Shown here in pieces: positions 56,433 to 64,000 of a DNA stretch of 64,000 bases. The stretch covers positions 1,178,001-1,242,000 of the forward strand of contig NZ_JQNL01000001.1 of the NCBI RefSeq assembly GCF_000745235.1. The letters run 5' to 3'. The first letter of the stretch is position 1. Every line of letters starts with the position of its first letter. The position numbers and the translations under genes are program-made. This DNA is from Luteibacter mycovicinus (GTDB lineage Bacteria > Pseudomonadota > Gammaproteobacteria > Xanthomonadales > Rhodanobacteraceae). Below the pieces are notes generated by a model. It was not told where the DNA came from. It saw only the letters and a program-made list of their open reading frames with translations, and did no database searches.

Positions 56433-58358
56433 TCAACCAGCCAATTCGCCCTGAGCGAAAAACGCCGTCACATCCGACAGCTCACGCGTACGCGGCATCG
56501 GCGGCAAGCTGGCGAGGAAAAGTCGGCCGTAGCCCTTCGTGCTGAGGCGCGGATCGCAAAGCACCAGGACGCCACGATCGTTCACGTCGCGGATCAACCG
56601 CCCCGCGCCCTGCTTCAGCGCGATCACCGCCGTCGGCACCTGCCAGCCCATGAACGGATTGATGCCCGCTTCCTCGAGCGCCTCGAGTCGCGCCTGCAGG
56701 ACGGGATCGTCCGGCATCGCGAACGGCAGCTTGTCGATGACGACGACACTCAATGCTTCGCCGGCCACGTCCACACCTTCCCAGAAGCTTGCCGCGCCGA
56801 GCAATACGCCACGACCGCTGGCGCGGAATTCTTCCAGCAGGCGATGGCGCGGCGCGCTGCCCTGCACGAACAGCGGCCAGGGCACGCGCCCTTCCAGCAA
56901 CTCGGCGGCACGCCGCAGGGCGCGGTGCGAGGTGAACAACAGGAACGCGCGGCCGTCCGACGCGTCCAGTACGGGACGGATCGCCACGATCACCTTGTCG
57001 GTGAAGTCACGCGCGGAGGGATCCGGCAGATCCTTCGGCAGATAGGCCAGCGCCTGGCGCTTGTAATCGAAGGGACTCTCGACGTGCAGGGTCTGCGGAT
57101 CCTCGATACCCAGCTGGCGGGCGAAATGACCGAAGTCGCCCGCGATCGACAGCGTGGCCGAGGTGTGGATCCACGCGGCATCCGTGGCCATGCGCATGGC
57201 GCGCAGCGGCGAAGCGAGGTCCAGCGGCGTCGCGTGCAACGCGAAGCCACGCGGGAAGGTTTCGTACCAGCGCACGTCGCTGGCCGAGTGTTCCTCCGCG
57301 ATGCGGTCGAGCCGCAGGCTGAGCATCTGCGCGCGTTCGAAGGCATTGGCCAGGCCGCGCGAGCGCTCCCCCAGCGAACCGAGCAGATCGGACAGCGCGG
57401 CCATGACATCGCGCAATTCGGTCAGCAGATCGTGGACGGTGCTGTCGCGATCCAGGGCGCCGAAAGGCCCCTTCGGCGGCAGCGAGTCCATGGCAAGGCG
57501 CAGCCTCCTGACCAGGTCCTGCACCACCTCGACCGGTTCCAGCAGCTGACTGGTCGCACCGGTGACCCCCTGCGCTTCGGCCAGCGCGTCGTGGGCCAGG
57601 TCGGTCATCTGCCGTGCGCTGACGCTTTGCGAGAAGAACTGGCCGGCCAGTTCGGGGATCTGGTGCGCCTCGTCGAGAATGAAGGCGTCGGCACCGGGCA
57701 GGATTTCACCGAAGCCTTCCTGCTTCAGCGCCAGATCGGCCATCAGCAGGTGATGGTTGACCACCACGATATCGGCTTCCATCGCATCGCGGCGGGCTTT
57801 CACCACATGGCAGTCGTCGAAGAACGCACACTCCGCGCCAAGGCAGTTTTCCGGCGTGGAGGTAACCCGCGGCCAGACCGGCGAATCTTCCGGGATATCG
57901 ACCATCTCCATACGATCGCCACGGCGGGTGCGGGCCGACCAGGCACGGATCGCCGAGAGCTGGGAGGCCAGCTGCCGGTCCGGGTTGCCCTCGCGGACGG
58001 ACTGGTCGAGCCGGTACAGGCACAGATAGTTGGCCCGGCCCTTCAGCAGGCTGGTTCTGGCCCGGCTGCCCAGCACGGCGTGCACGCGCGGCAGATCGCG
58101 GAAGAACAGCTGATCCTGCAGCGCCTTGGTGCCGGTGGAAACGATCACCTTGCGCCCCGACATCAAGGCGGGAACGAGGTAAGCGAACGTTTTGCCGGTG
58201 CCGGTGCCGGCCTCGGCGATCAGGATGTCGCGCTCGGCGATGGCTTCGGCCACGGCCTCCGCCATGCGCTGCTGGGCCTCGCGCGGGGCGAATCCCGGTA
58301 CTTCACGGGCGAAAGGCCCTTCGGCGCCGAGGATCGCGGCCACTTCAGGTTCAGTCAT
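56433..58358 (-). CDS. yoaA: ATP-dependent DNA helicase, YoaA/DinG family
   Basis: A 641-residue XPD-like superfamily 2 helicase. [18 protein letters not shown] is Walker A near residue 50, [17 protein letters not shown] the DEAH box, and four Cys (NYLC, then PENCLGAEC and FFDDC) bind a [4Fe-4S] cluster. The length matches YoaA (636) rather than E. coli DinG (716). YoaA works with HolC (Pol III chi) in repair of blocked forks, and holC lies ~5 kb away in this window. The ATG at 58358 gives [11 protein letters not shown]; the longer frame overlaps valS. Confidence 0.9.
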   Translation of the reverse strand: MTEPEVAAILGAEGPFAREVPGFAPREAQQRMAEAVAEAIAERDILIAEAGTGTGKTFAYLVPALMSGRKVIVSTGTKALQDQLFFRDLPRVHAVLGSRARTSLLKGRANYLCLYRLDQSVREGNPDRQLASQLSAIRAWSARTRRGDRMEMVDIPEDSPVWPRVTSTPENCLGAECAFFDDCHVVKARRDAMEADIVVVNHHLLMADLALKQEGFGEILPGADAFILDEAHQIPELAGQFFSQSVSARQMTDLAHDALAEAQGVTGATSQLLEPVEVVQDLVRRLRLAMDSLPPKGPFGALDRDSTVHDLLTELRDVMAALSDLLGSLGERSRGLANAFERAQMLSLRLDRIAEEHSASDVRWYETFPRGFALHATPLDLASPLRAMRMATDAAWIHTSATLSIAGDFGHFARQLGIEDPQTLHVESPFDYKRQALAYLPKDLPDPSARDFTDKVIVAIRPVLDASDGRAFLLFTSHRALRRAAELLEGRVPWPLFVQGSAPRHRLLEEFRASGRGVLLGAASFWEGVDVAGEALSVVVIDKLPFAMPDDPVLQARLEALEEAGINPFMGWQVPTAVIALKQGAGRLIRDVNDRGVLVLCDPRLSTKGYGRLFLASLPPMPRTRELSDVTAFFAQGELAG

Positions 58359-58379
58359 CCGGCAAGTATCGCCTACAAT
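58350..58379 (+). promoter_or_regulatory. Candidate valS promoter
   Basis: TACAAT at 58374-58379 (five of six) with a weak TTCAGT at 58350-58355, spacer 18. It overlaps the first codons of the divergent helicase gene, so the two promoters may interfere. The valS ATG is 58 bases further on. Confidence 0.4.
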
Positions 58380-58437
58380 GGCCGTCTTTTCGTCTTCCAA
58401 AGAGCGCCCCTTCACGGCGCGATCCGAGAGCCCACGC

Positions 58438-61197
58438 ATGGACAAGAGTTTCGAGCCCAGCCAGATCGAGTCGAAGTGGTACGCCCAGTGGGAGGCCAAC
58501 GGCTATTTCAAGCCGTCGGGCAAGGGCACGCCGTACACGATCATGCTGCCGCCGCCCAACGTCACGGGCACCCTGCACATGGGCCATGCCTTCCAGCACA
58601 CCATCATGGACACGCTGGTGCGCTACCACCGCATGCGTGGCTTCGACACGCTGTGGCAGCTGGGTACCGACCATGCGGGCATCGCCACCGAGATGGTGGT
58701 CACCCGCCAGCTCAACGCCGAAGGCAAGCAGCGCGCCGATTTCGACCGTGAGTCGTTCATCGCCCGCATCTGGGAGTGGAAGGCGGAATCCGGCGACATC
58801 ATCGGCCGCCAGATGCGCCGTCTGGGCGTGTCAGGCGACTGGTCGCGCGAGCGTTTCACCATGGACGAGGGCATGTCCGAGGCCGTGATCGAGACCTTCG
58901 TCCGCCTGTCGGAGGAAGGCCTGATCTACCGTGGCCAGAAGCTGGTCAACTGGGATCCGGTGCTGAAGACCGCGATTTCCGACCTCGAAGTGGTCAGCGA
59001 GGAAGAAGACGGTTCGATGTGGTCGATCCGCTACCCGCTGTCCGACGGCTCGGGTGAACTGATCGTCGCCACCACACGTCCGGAGACGATGCTGGGCGAC
59101 GTGGCCGTGGCCGTGCATCCGGAAGACGAGCGCTACGCGCATCTCATCGGCAAGATGCTCGACCTGCCGCTGTCCGACCGGCAGATTCCGATCATCGCCG
59201 ACGACTACGTCGAGAAGGACTTCGGCACCGGTTGCGTGAAGATCACCCCGGCGCACGACTTCAACGACTATGCCATCGGCCTGCGCCACAACCTGCCGAT
59301 GATCAACATCCTCACCGACGAGGCGAAGATCAACGACGCCGCGCCGGAGAAGTACCGCGGACTGGACCGCTATGTCGCGCGCAAGGCGGTGCTCGCCGAT
59401 CTCGAAGCGGCCGAGCTGCTGGTCGAGACGAAGAAGCACAAGCTGCAGGTGCCGCGCGGCGATCGCAGCGGCCAGGTCATCGAGCCATATCTCACGTGGC
59501 AGTGGTTCGTGAAGATGGACACGCTGGCGGCGCGCGGCCTCGAACTGGTCGAGCACGGCCACGTGAAGTTCGTGCCCGAAAACTGGATCAGCACGTACCG
59601 CCACTGGCTCGGCAACATCCAGGACTGGTGCATCAGCCGCCAGCTGACCTGGGGCCATCGCATCCCGGCGTGGTACACCGACAACGGCAGCGTGATCGTC
59701 GCACGCGACGAGGCCGAGGCCGCCGCCAAGGCGCTTGCGCAGGGCTACGAGGGTGCACTGCGCCGCGACGACGACGTGCTGGAAACCTGGTTCTCGTCCG
59801 GCCTCTGGAGCCACTCCACGCTGGGCTGGCCGAACCCGGAGCGCCAGGCCGAGCTCGGTTTCGACCGTTACCTGCCGTCGAGCGTGCTGGTCACCGGCTT
59901 CGACATCATCTTCTTCTGGGTCGCCCGCATGATCATGCTGACCGACCACTTCACGGGCGAAGTCCCGTTCAAGGACGTCTACGTCACGGGCCTGATCCGC
60001 GACAAGGACGGCCAGAAGATGTCCAAGTCCAAGGGTAACGTACTCGACCCGCTCGACATCATCGACGGCATCAGCCTCGACGACCTGCTGGCCAAGCGCA
60101 CGCGCGGCCTGATGCAGCCGAAGATGGCGGAGAAGATCGAGAAGTCGACGCGCAAGGAATTCGGCGACGGCATTCCCGCGTTCGGTGCGGACGCGCTGCG
60201 CTTCACCTTCGCCTCGCTCGCGACGCACGGTCGTGACATCAAGTTCGACCTGGAGCGTGCCGGCGGCTACAAGGCCTTCGTCAACAAGCTCTGGAACGCG
60301 TCGCGCTTCGTGCTGATGAACCTCGGTGAAGAAGCGCGCATCGCACCGGTCAAGCCCACGACCGAAGCCGAACGCTGGATCCTCACCCGCCTGCGCGACA
60401 CGCTGGGCACGGTCAAGGAACAGCTCGCGGCCTATCGCTTCGACCTCGCGTCGCAGGCGCTGTACGAGTTCACCTGGAACGAGTTCTGCGACTGGTTCCT
60501 CGAGTTGTCCAAGCCCGCATTGAACGGCAACGACGAAGCCGCCATCGCATCCACCCGCTACACCCTGGTGCACGTCCTCGAGACGCTGCTGCGTGCGCTG
60601 CATCCGCTGATTCCCTTCGTCACCGAAGAGATCTGGCAGAACGTGCGCCCGCTGCTTGGCATCGACGGCGAAACGATCATGCTGCGCCCCTACCCGGAAG
60701 CCGCGGACGTCGAAGGCGACGACGCCGCGACCGCCGAGGTCGAATGGGTCAAGGAGGTGCTGACCGGCGTGCGTCGTATCCGCGCCGAGATGAACATCGC
60801 GCCGGGCAAAGTCATTCCGCTGCTGTTCGCCGACGGCGACGCGGCCGATCGTGCACGTGCGGCCAAGTTCGCCGCGCAGATCGCGTTCCTCGGCCGCGTC
60901 GAAACGCCGGTGTGGGTCGAAGGCGAAGAGCCTGCCGCCGCTGCCGCCGTGATCGGTGGCATGCGAGCGTTGATTCCGCTGGAGGGGCTGATCGACGTCG
61001 GCGCCGAGAAGGCACGCCTCGCGAAGGAAATCGCCCGCATCGAGGGTGAAGTGCGCAAATGCGAAGGCAAGCTGAGCAACGCCAACTTCGTCGCCAACGC
61101 ACCGGCTGAAGTGGTCGAGCAGGAGCGCCAGCGCATTGCTGACTGGACGCGCCAGGCGGATGCGATGCGCGAGCAGGCGAAAAAGCTGGGCGCGTAG
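58438..61197 (+). CDS. valS: Valine--tRNA ligase
   Basis: A 919-residue class I synthetase. [16 protein letters not shown] carries the HIGH motif near residue 42, the editing domain is in the 190-370 region ([17 protein letters not shown]), [14 protein letters not shown] is the KMSKS loop near residue 525, and a C-terminal coiled coil runs from ~855. The ATG at 58438 gives the normal N-terminus [15 protein letters not shown]; a longer frame covers the helicase gene. It stands alone, followed by a BIME and terminator. Confidence 0.96.
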   Translation: MDKSFEPSQIESKWYAQWEANGYFKPSGKGTPYTIMLPPPNVTGTLHMGHAFQHTIMDTLVRYHRMRGFDTLWQLGTDHAGIATEMVVTRQLNAEGKQRADFDRESFIARIWEWKAESGDIIGRQMRRLGVSGDWSRERFTMDEGMSEAVIETFVRLSEEGLIYRGQKLVNWDPVLKTAISDLEVVSEEEDGSMWSIRYPLSDGSGELIVATTRPETMLGDVAVAVHPEDERYAHLIGKMLDLPLSDRQIPIIADDYVEKDFGTGCVKITPAHDFNDYAIGLRHNLPMINILTDEAKINDAAPEKYRGLDRYVARKAVLADLEAAELLVETKKHKLQVPRGDRSGQVIEPYLTWQWFVKMDTLAARGLELVEHGHVKFVPENWISTYRHWLGNIQDWCISRQLTWGHRIPAWYTDNGSVIVARDEAEAAAKALAQGYEGALRRDDDVLETWFSSGLWSHSTLGWPNPERQAELGFDRYLPSSVLVTGFDIIFFWVARMIMLTDHFTGEVPFKDVYVTGLIRDKDGQKMSKSKGNVLDPLDIIDGISLDDLLAKRTRGLMQPKMAEKIEKSTRKEFGDGIPAFGADALRFTFASLATHGRDIKFDLERAGGYKAFVNKLWNASRFVLMNLGEEARIAPVKPTTEAERWILTRLRDTLGTVKEQLAAYRFDLASQALYEFTWNEFCDWFLELSKPALNGNDEAAIASTRYTLVHVLETLLRALHPLIPFVTEEIWQNVRPLLGIDGETIMLRPYPEAADVEGDDAATAEVEWVKEVLTGVRRIRAEMNIAPGKVIPLLFADGDAADRARAAKFAAQIAFLGRVETPVWVEGEEPAAAAAVIGGMRALIPLEGLIDVGAEKARLAKEIARIEGEVRKCEGKLSNANFVANAPAEVVEQERQRIADWTRQADAMREQAKKLGA

Positions 61198-61208
61198 CGC
61201 CCAGCTGG

Positions 61209-61320
61209 GTAGGAGTGCGCCCTGCGCGCGAAAAGCCTACGAAGCGATGAAGCGGCACCCCGATGAGGGGGCGCCCCATTACCGCCTTGTAGGCTTTTCG
61301 CGCGCGGGGCGCGCTCCTAC
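61209..61320. repeat. BIME: two inverted GTAG-family REP elements after valS
   Basis: The arms 61209-61240 and 61289-61320 are 32-base inverted copies with two mismatches, both tolerated as G-U in RNA. Each begins GTAGGAG and contains GCGCGCGAAAAGCCTAC. The 48-base spacer contains ACCCCGATGAGGGGGCGCC. The whole can fold into a long hairpin at the valS 3' end. Confidence 0.9.
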
Positions 61321-61341
61321 ATGAGACGTCACCGATAAAAA

Positions 61342-61367
61342 AACCCGCCATCTGGCGGGTTTGTTTT
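61342..61367. terminator. Bidirectional terminator between valS and holC
   Basis: AAACCCGCC and GGCGGGTTT form a 9-bp stem with a short loop; TTTGTTTTTT follows on the plus strand and seven A precede it, giving a T-run on the minus strand. It serves both convergent genes. Confidence 0.9.
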
Positions 61368-61368
61368 T

Positions 61369-61791
61369 TCACATGTCGTGTTTGTTCACTTCAAACCCGG
61401 CTTTCTTGTATTCCGACCACCGCGCCCGTGACCCCTCGCGCTCGGCGGGATCCGCCGCCACGACTTCCAGCACGCGGTCGAAGTGCCCCGGGGCGCAGAC
61501 ATCGCGCAGGTTGATCACCATCGGCCGGTCCGCAGCCTCGACGCCCGGCGGCACGATCAGAACCGCCGTGTTGGCGTCGTCGTCATCCCCCGCGAGCTGA
61601 TGGGGGATGAAGGCATCCTCGTCGAAAGCCCAGAGGTATTCGTCGATCGCCTCGGCCTGTTCGAAGTCCCGCGTGAGGATCAGGGTCGGCTGCTGGGCGC
61701 CGAACGCGCGCTTGGCGAGTTCGCAGACCAGCAGCAGGGGATCCTCGCGGAAGCGCGGCTTGTCGATCAGGTAGAAGTCGGCGCGCGGCAT
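61369..61791 (-). CDS. holC: DNA polymerase III subunit chi
   Basis: A 140-residue clamp-loader accessory protein that links the polymerase to single-strand binding protein. MPRADFYLIDKPRF starts the fold, ILTRDFEQAEAIDEYLWAFD and FIPHQLAGDD are conserved, and YKKAGFEVNKHDM resembles the end of E. coli HolC. It is 10 bases downstream of pepA, an arrangement common in gammaproteobacteria (there pepA-holC-valS). Confidence 0.93.
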   Translation of the reverse strand: MPRADFYLIDKPRFREDPLLLVCELAKRAFGAQQPTLILTRDFEQAEAIDEYLWAFDEDAFIPHQLAGDDDDANTAVLIVPPGVEAADRPMVINLRDVCAPGHFDRVLEVVAADPAEREGSRARWSEYKKAGFEVNKHDM

Positions 61792-61801
61792 CGTCGCGGG
61801 A

Positions 61802-63295
61802 TCAGCCGGCCGACGCGACGCGGTCGAGCAGCCACTGGGTCAGCAGCGGCACGGGACGGCCGGTGGCCATGCCCTTGCGGCCTTCGTCCCACGCGGTGCC
61901 GGCGATGTCGAGGTGCGCCCAGCGACGGCCTTCGGTGAAGCGCGCCAGGAAGCAGCCCGCCGTGATCGCACCGGCGTACTTGCCGCCGATGTTCGCCACG
62001 TCGGCGAAGCCCGACTCGAGCTGGCTCTGGTAATCGTCCCAGAGCGGCAGGCGCCAGGCGCGGTCGAGGGTGGACTCACCCGCGGCGAGCAGCTCGGCCG
62101 AGAGCGACTCGTCCTTGGTCATCAGGCCGCTGGCATGCTTGCCCAGCGCGACGACGCAGGCGCCGGTGAGGGTGGCGGCATCGATCATGGTATGCGGGTC
62201 GAAGCGCTTGCCGGTGTAGGTCAACGCGTCGCAGAGGATCAGGCGACCCTCGGCATCCGTGTTGAGCACTTCGATGGTGATGCCGGCGAGGCTGGTCAGC
62301 ACGTCGCCCGGGCGATAGCTGTCACCGTCGGGCATGTTTTCGACGGCCGGGACGACGCAGACGAGGTTGACCGCGAGCTTGAGCTTCACCGCGGCGACGA
62401 AGGCGCCGAGCACGCCGGCGGCGCCGCCCATGTCGAACTTCATTTCTTCCATGCCCGGACCCGGCTTGAGACTGATACCACCGGTGTCGAAGGTGATGCC
62501 CTTGCCGACGAAGGCATACGGCTTGTCGCCGTCCTTGCCGCCGTTCCACTGCAGGATGATCAGGCGCGGCTGATTGGCCGAGCCGCGGGCAACGGCCAGC
62601 AGCGAGCCGAAGCCTTCCCGTTCCATGTCGGCGCGGTCGAGGGCCTCGAAGGTGACGCCTTCATGAGCCTCGGCAAACGCCCTGGCCTGATCCGCGATGT
62701 AGACCGGGTTGCAGATGTTGGGCGGCAGGTTGGCCAGTTCCTTGGCGTAGCGAACGCCTTCGGCGATCGCGCGGGCTTCGGCCAGGCCGGTCTCGCCATC
62801 GGCCGGGCCGACCAGGTTCACCGTGCCGAGCTCCGGCAGCGCCTTGTCGCGCGGCTTGACGGTGGCGGTATAGCGGTAGGCGGCATGGTCGGTGGCCAGG
62901 GCGGCGACACGGACGCGCCAGGCGGCGTCGCGACCCGGCACGTCGATTTCGGGCAGCCAGCTGGTGGCCTCGGTGACCGGCAGGCGACCGACGGCGCGGG
63001 CGGCTTCCAGGGTGACGCGCTGGTAGCGGGCGGCGTCGAACGTCTTCTGGGCGCCCAGGCCCACCACCAGCACGCGGGCGGCGGCGACACCGGCCGGGTG
63101 CAGCAGCGTGACGAGGTTGCCGACCTTGCCGGTGATGTCGCCAGCCTCGACCAGGCGTTTGATGGCGCCCTGACCGGCGGTGTCGATCCGCGCCGCGGCG
63201 CTGGTCAGGACACCGTTCTCGTAGACACCGACGACCGCGACCGGGGTGGCGGTCGATTCGGGAGCGCTGGAACCGAGGCTGAACTGAACTGACAT
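61802..63295 (-). CDS. pepA: Leucyl aminopeptidase (PepA)
   Basis: A 497-residue M17 aminopeptidase that removes N-terminal residues using two metals; E. coli PepA also binds DNA for site-specific recombination and car regulation. GKGITFDTGGISLKPG has the metal Lys/Asp and NTDAEGRLILCDALTY is the family signature. The ATG at 63295 gives MSVQFSLGSSAPES, with AGGA upstream; extending to 63373 would enter the lptF promoter region. It is first in pepA-holC and divergent from lptF. Confidence 0.95.
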   Translation of the reverse strand: MSVQFSLGSSAPESTATPVAVVGVYENGVLTSAAARIDTAGQGAIKRLVEAGDITGKVGNLVTLLHPAGVAAARVLVVGLGAQKTFDAARYQRVTLEAARAVGRLPVTEATSWLPEIDVPGRDAAWRVRVAALATDHAAYRYTATVKPRDKALPELGTVNLVGPADGETGLAEARAIAEGVRYAKELANLPPNICNPVYIADQARAFAEAHEGVTFEALDRADMEREGFGSLLAVARGSANQPRLIILQWNGGKDGDKPYAFVGKGITFDTGGISLKPGPGMEEMKFDMGGAAGVLGAFVAAVKLKLAVNLVCVVPAVENMPDGDSYRPGDVLTSLAGITIEVLNTDAEGRLILCDALTYTGKRFDPHTMIDAATLTGACVVALGKHASGLMTKDESLSAELLAAGESTLDRAWRLPLWDDYQSQLESGFADVANIGGKYAGAITAGCFLARFTEGRRWAHLDIAGTAWDEGRKGMATGRPVPLLTQWLLDRVASAG

Positions 63296-63392
63296 ATCTG
63301 ATGGTCCTGCAAAAGCCCGCCGGGGCCCGGACAGGCTAGACTTGTGGTTTGCCGGCCAGGACTGACGCGGCACGAACCGCCAATTCTACCAA

Positions 63393-64000
63393 ATGCTCAG
63401 CATCCTCGACCGCTATTTCCTGCGCGAACTTGCCTACGGTGTCATTGCGACGGCCGTGGTCCTGCTCGTCATCTTCTCCGGCGGCGCGTTTGCCAACGTC
63501 CTGCAGAAGGTCGCCAACGGCAGCATCCAGCCCTCCGTCATGTTCGAGGTGCTCGGCCTGCAGATGGTGGACCTGCTCTCCACGCTGCTGCCGATGTCCG
63601 CCTTCCTGGGCACCCTGATAGCCCTGGGTCGCATGTACCGCGAGAGCGAGATGCACGTCCTGGCCTCGTCCGGCATGGGTCCGCGCGGCATGCTGCGCCC
63701 GGTCACCCTGCTGGCGGTCGTCGCCACCATCGTGGTCGGCCTGGTCTCGCTCTGGCTGGGGCCGCTGTCGGCACGCACCGCCGACCAGGTCATCGCGGCG
63801 GCGAACAAGTCCGTGATCGCCGCCGGCCTCGACGCCGGTCGCTTCACCGAACTGCCCGGCAAGGGCGGCATCATCTTCGTCGACACCCTGAGCCGTGACG
63901 GCACGGTACTGGGCAAGACCTTCCTGGCTACCGACCGCACCGACAGCGACGGCAACCCGCAGGTCCGTGTGGTCAGCGCCAAGAGCGGTCGCATGTACCA
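63393..64000 (+). CDS. lptF: LPS export ABC transporter permease LptF (3' end beyond the window)
   Basis: The frame opens at ATG 63393 and stays open to the right edge (202 codons). MLSILDRYFLRELAYGVIAT begins the first of the N-terminal helices, and LLPMSAFLGTLIALGRMYRE with SEMHVLASSGMGPRGML is the coupling region of LptF/LptG permeases, which pull lipopolysaccharide from the inner membrane with LptB. The following ~60 residues are the start of the periplasmic jellyroll. Position opposite pepA is the usual one for lptF; lptG should follow. Confidence 0.93.
   Translation, partial: MLSILDRYFLRELAYGVIATAVVLLVIFSGGAFANVLQKVANGSIQPSVMFEVLGLQMVDLLSTLLPMSAFLGTLIALGRMYRESEMHVLASSGMGPRGMLRPVTLLAVVATIVVGLVSLWLGPLSARTADQVIAAANKSVIAAGLDAGRFTELPGKGGIIFVDTLSRDGTVLGKTFLATDRTDSDGNPQVRVVSAKSGRMY

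Noticed and set aside
55957..56436. A 160-codon N-terminal extension of creD
   Set aside because: The extension is a translation of the REP/MITE-like copy B; the membrane helix and family-like start are at 55956.

Overview
This is 64 kb of GC-rich (roughly 65%), densely coding chromosome. It is most likely from a gammaproteobacterium of the Xanthomonadales (Lysobacterales), and the Rhodanobacteraceae (Luteibacter/Dyella-like) is my best guess. That rests on gene order (map-glnD-dapD-yffB-dapE divergent from rpsB-tsf-pyrH-frr-uppS-cdsA-dxr-rseP-bamA-lpxD-fabZ-lpxA-lpxB-rnhB, with no skp), on the MoaC-MoaB fusion, and on many GTAG-headed REP elements. I see no prophage, integrase, transposase gene, rRNA, tRNA or CRISPR array.

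Layout. Bases 1-9164 are accessory or housekeeping genes in mixed orientation: an Rrf2 regulator with a thioredoxin-reductase-like flavoprotein, a membrane acyltransferase, a proline iminopeptidase-like hydrolase, parC, a NUDIX hydrolase, a DUF2233 protein, and an unrecognised secreted protein with an Ala/Pro pentapeptide repeat. Bases 9265-15029 are a minus-strand operon (map, glnD, dapD, yffB, dapE) for lysine/peptidoglycan precursor synthesis and nitrogen sensing. Bases 15100-29885 are the conserved translation / isoprenoid / outer-membrane run, headed by a structured rpsB leader. Bases 29886-30851 are a non-coding block built from two inverted ~243-bp MITE-like units around a REP pair; a shorter copy lies at 56080-56426.

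Bases 31259-40719 form one functional unit: moaA-moaD-moaE-moaCB-moeA on the minus strand, and divergently xdhC-mocA-paoA-paoB-paoC. Together they make molybdenum cofactor, modify it and deliver it to an aldehyde oxidoreductase. Next come an HU protein with a histone-H1-like tail (40888-41292), a BlaI / M56-peptidase pair with two operator dyads (41395-43613) and a HAD phosphatase.

Bases 44335-48845 are a minus-strand cassette: PepSY membrane protein, DUF2271 protein, DUF4198 protein, ApbE flavin transferase and a membrane flavodoxin/FNR reductase. A Fur-like palindrome lies upstream, and the DUF2271 protein carries a flavinylation motif, so this reads as an iron-regulated transmembrane electron-transfer system. 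Divergent from it (48991-53918) are a response regulator, a histidine kinase, an esterase, two ArnE/ArnF-sized small membrane proteins and a DegT-type aminotransferase in one tight run. This is the best candidate here for an undescribed envelope-modification pathway.

The rest is tsaB, creD, a yoaA/dinG helicase, valS, holC, pepA and the 5' part of lptF.
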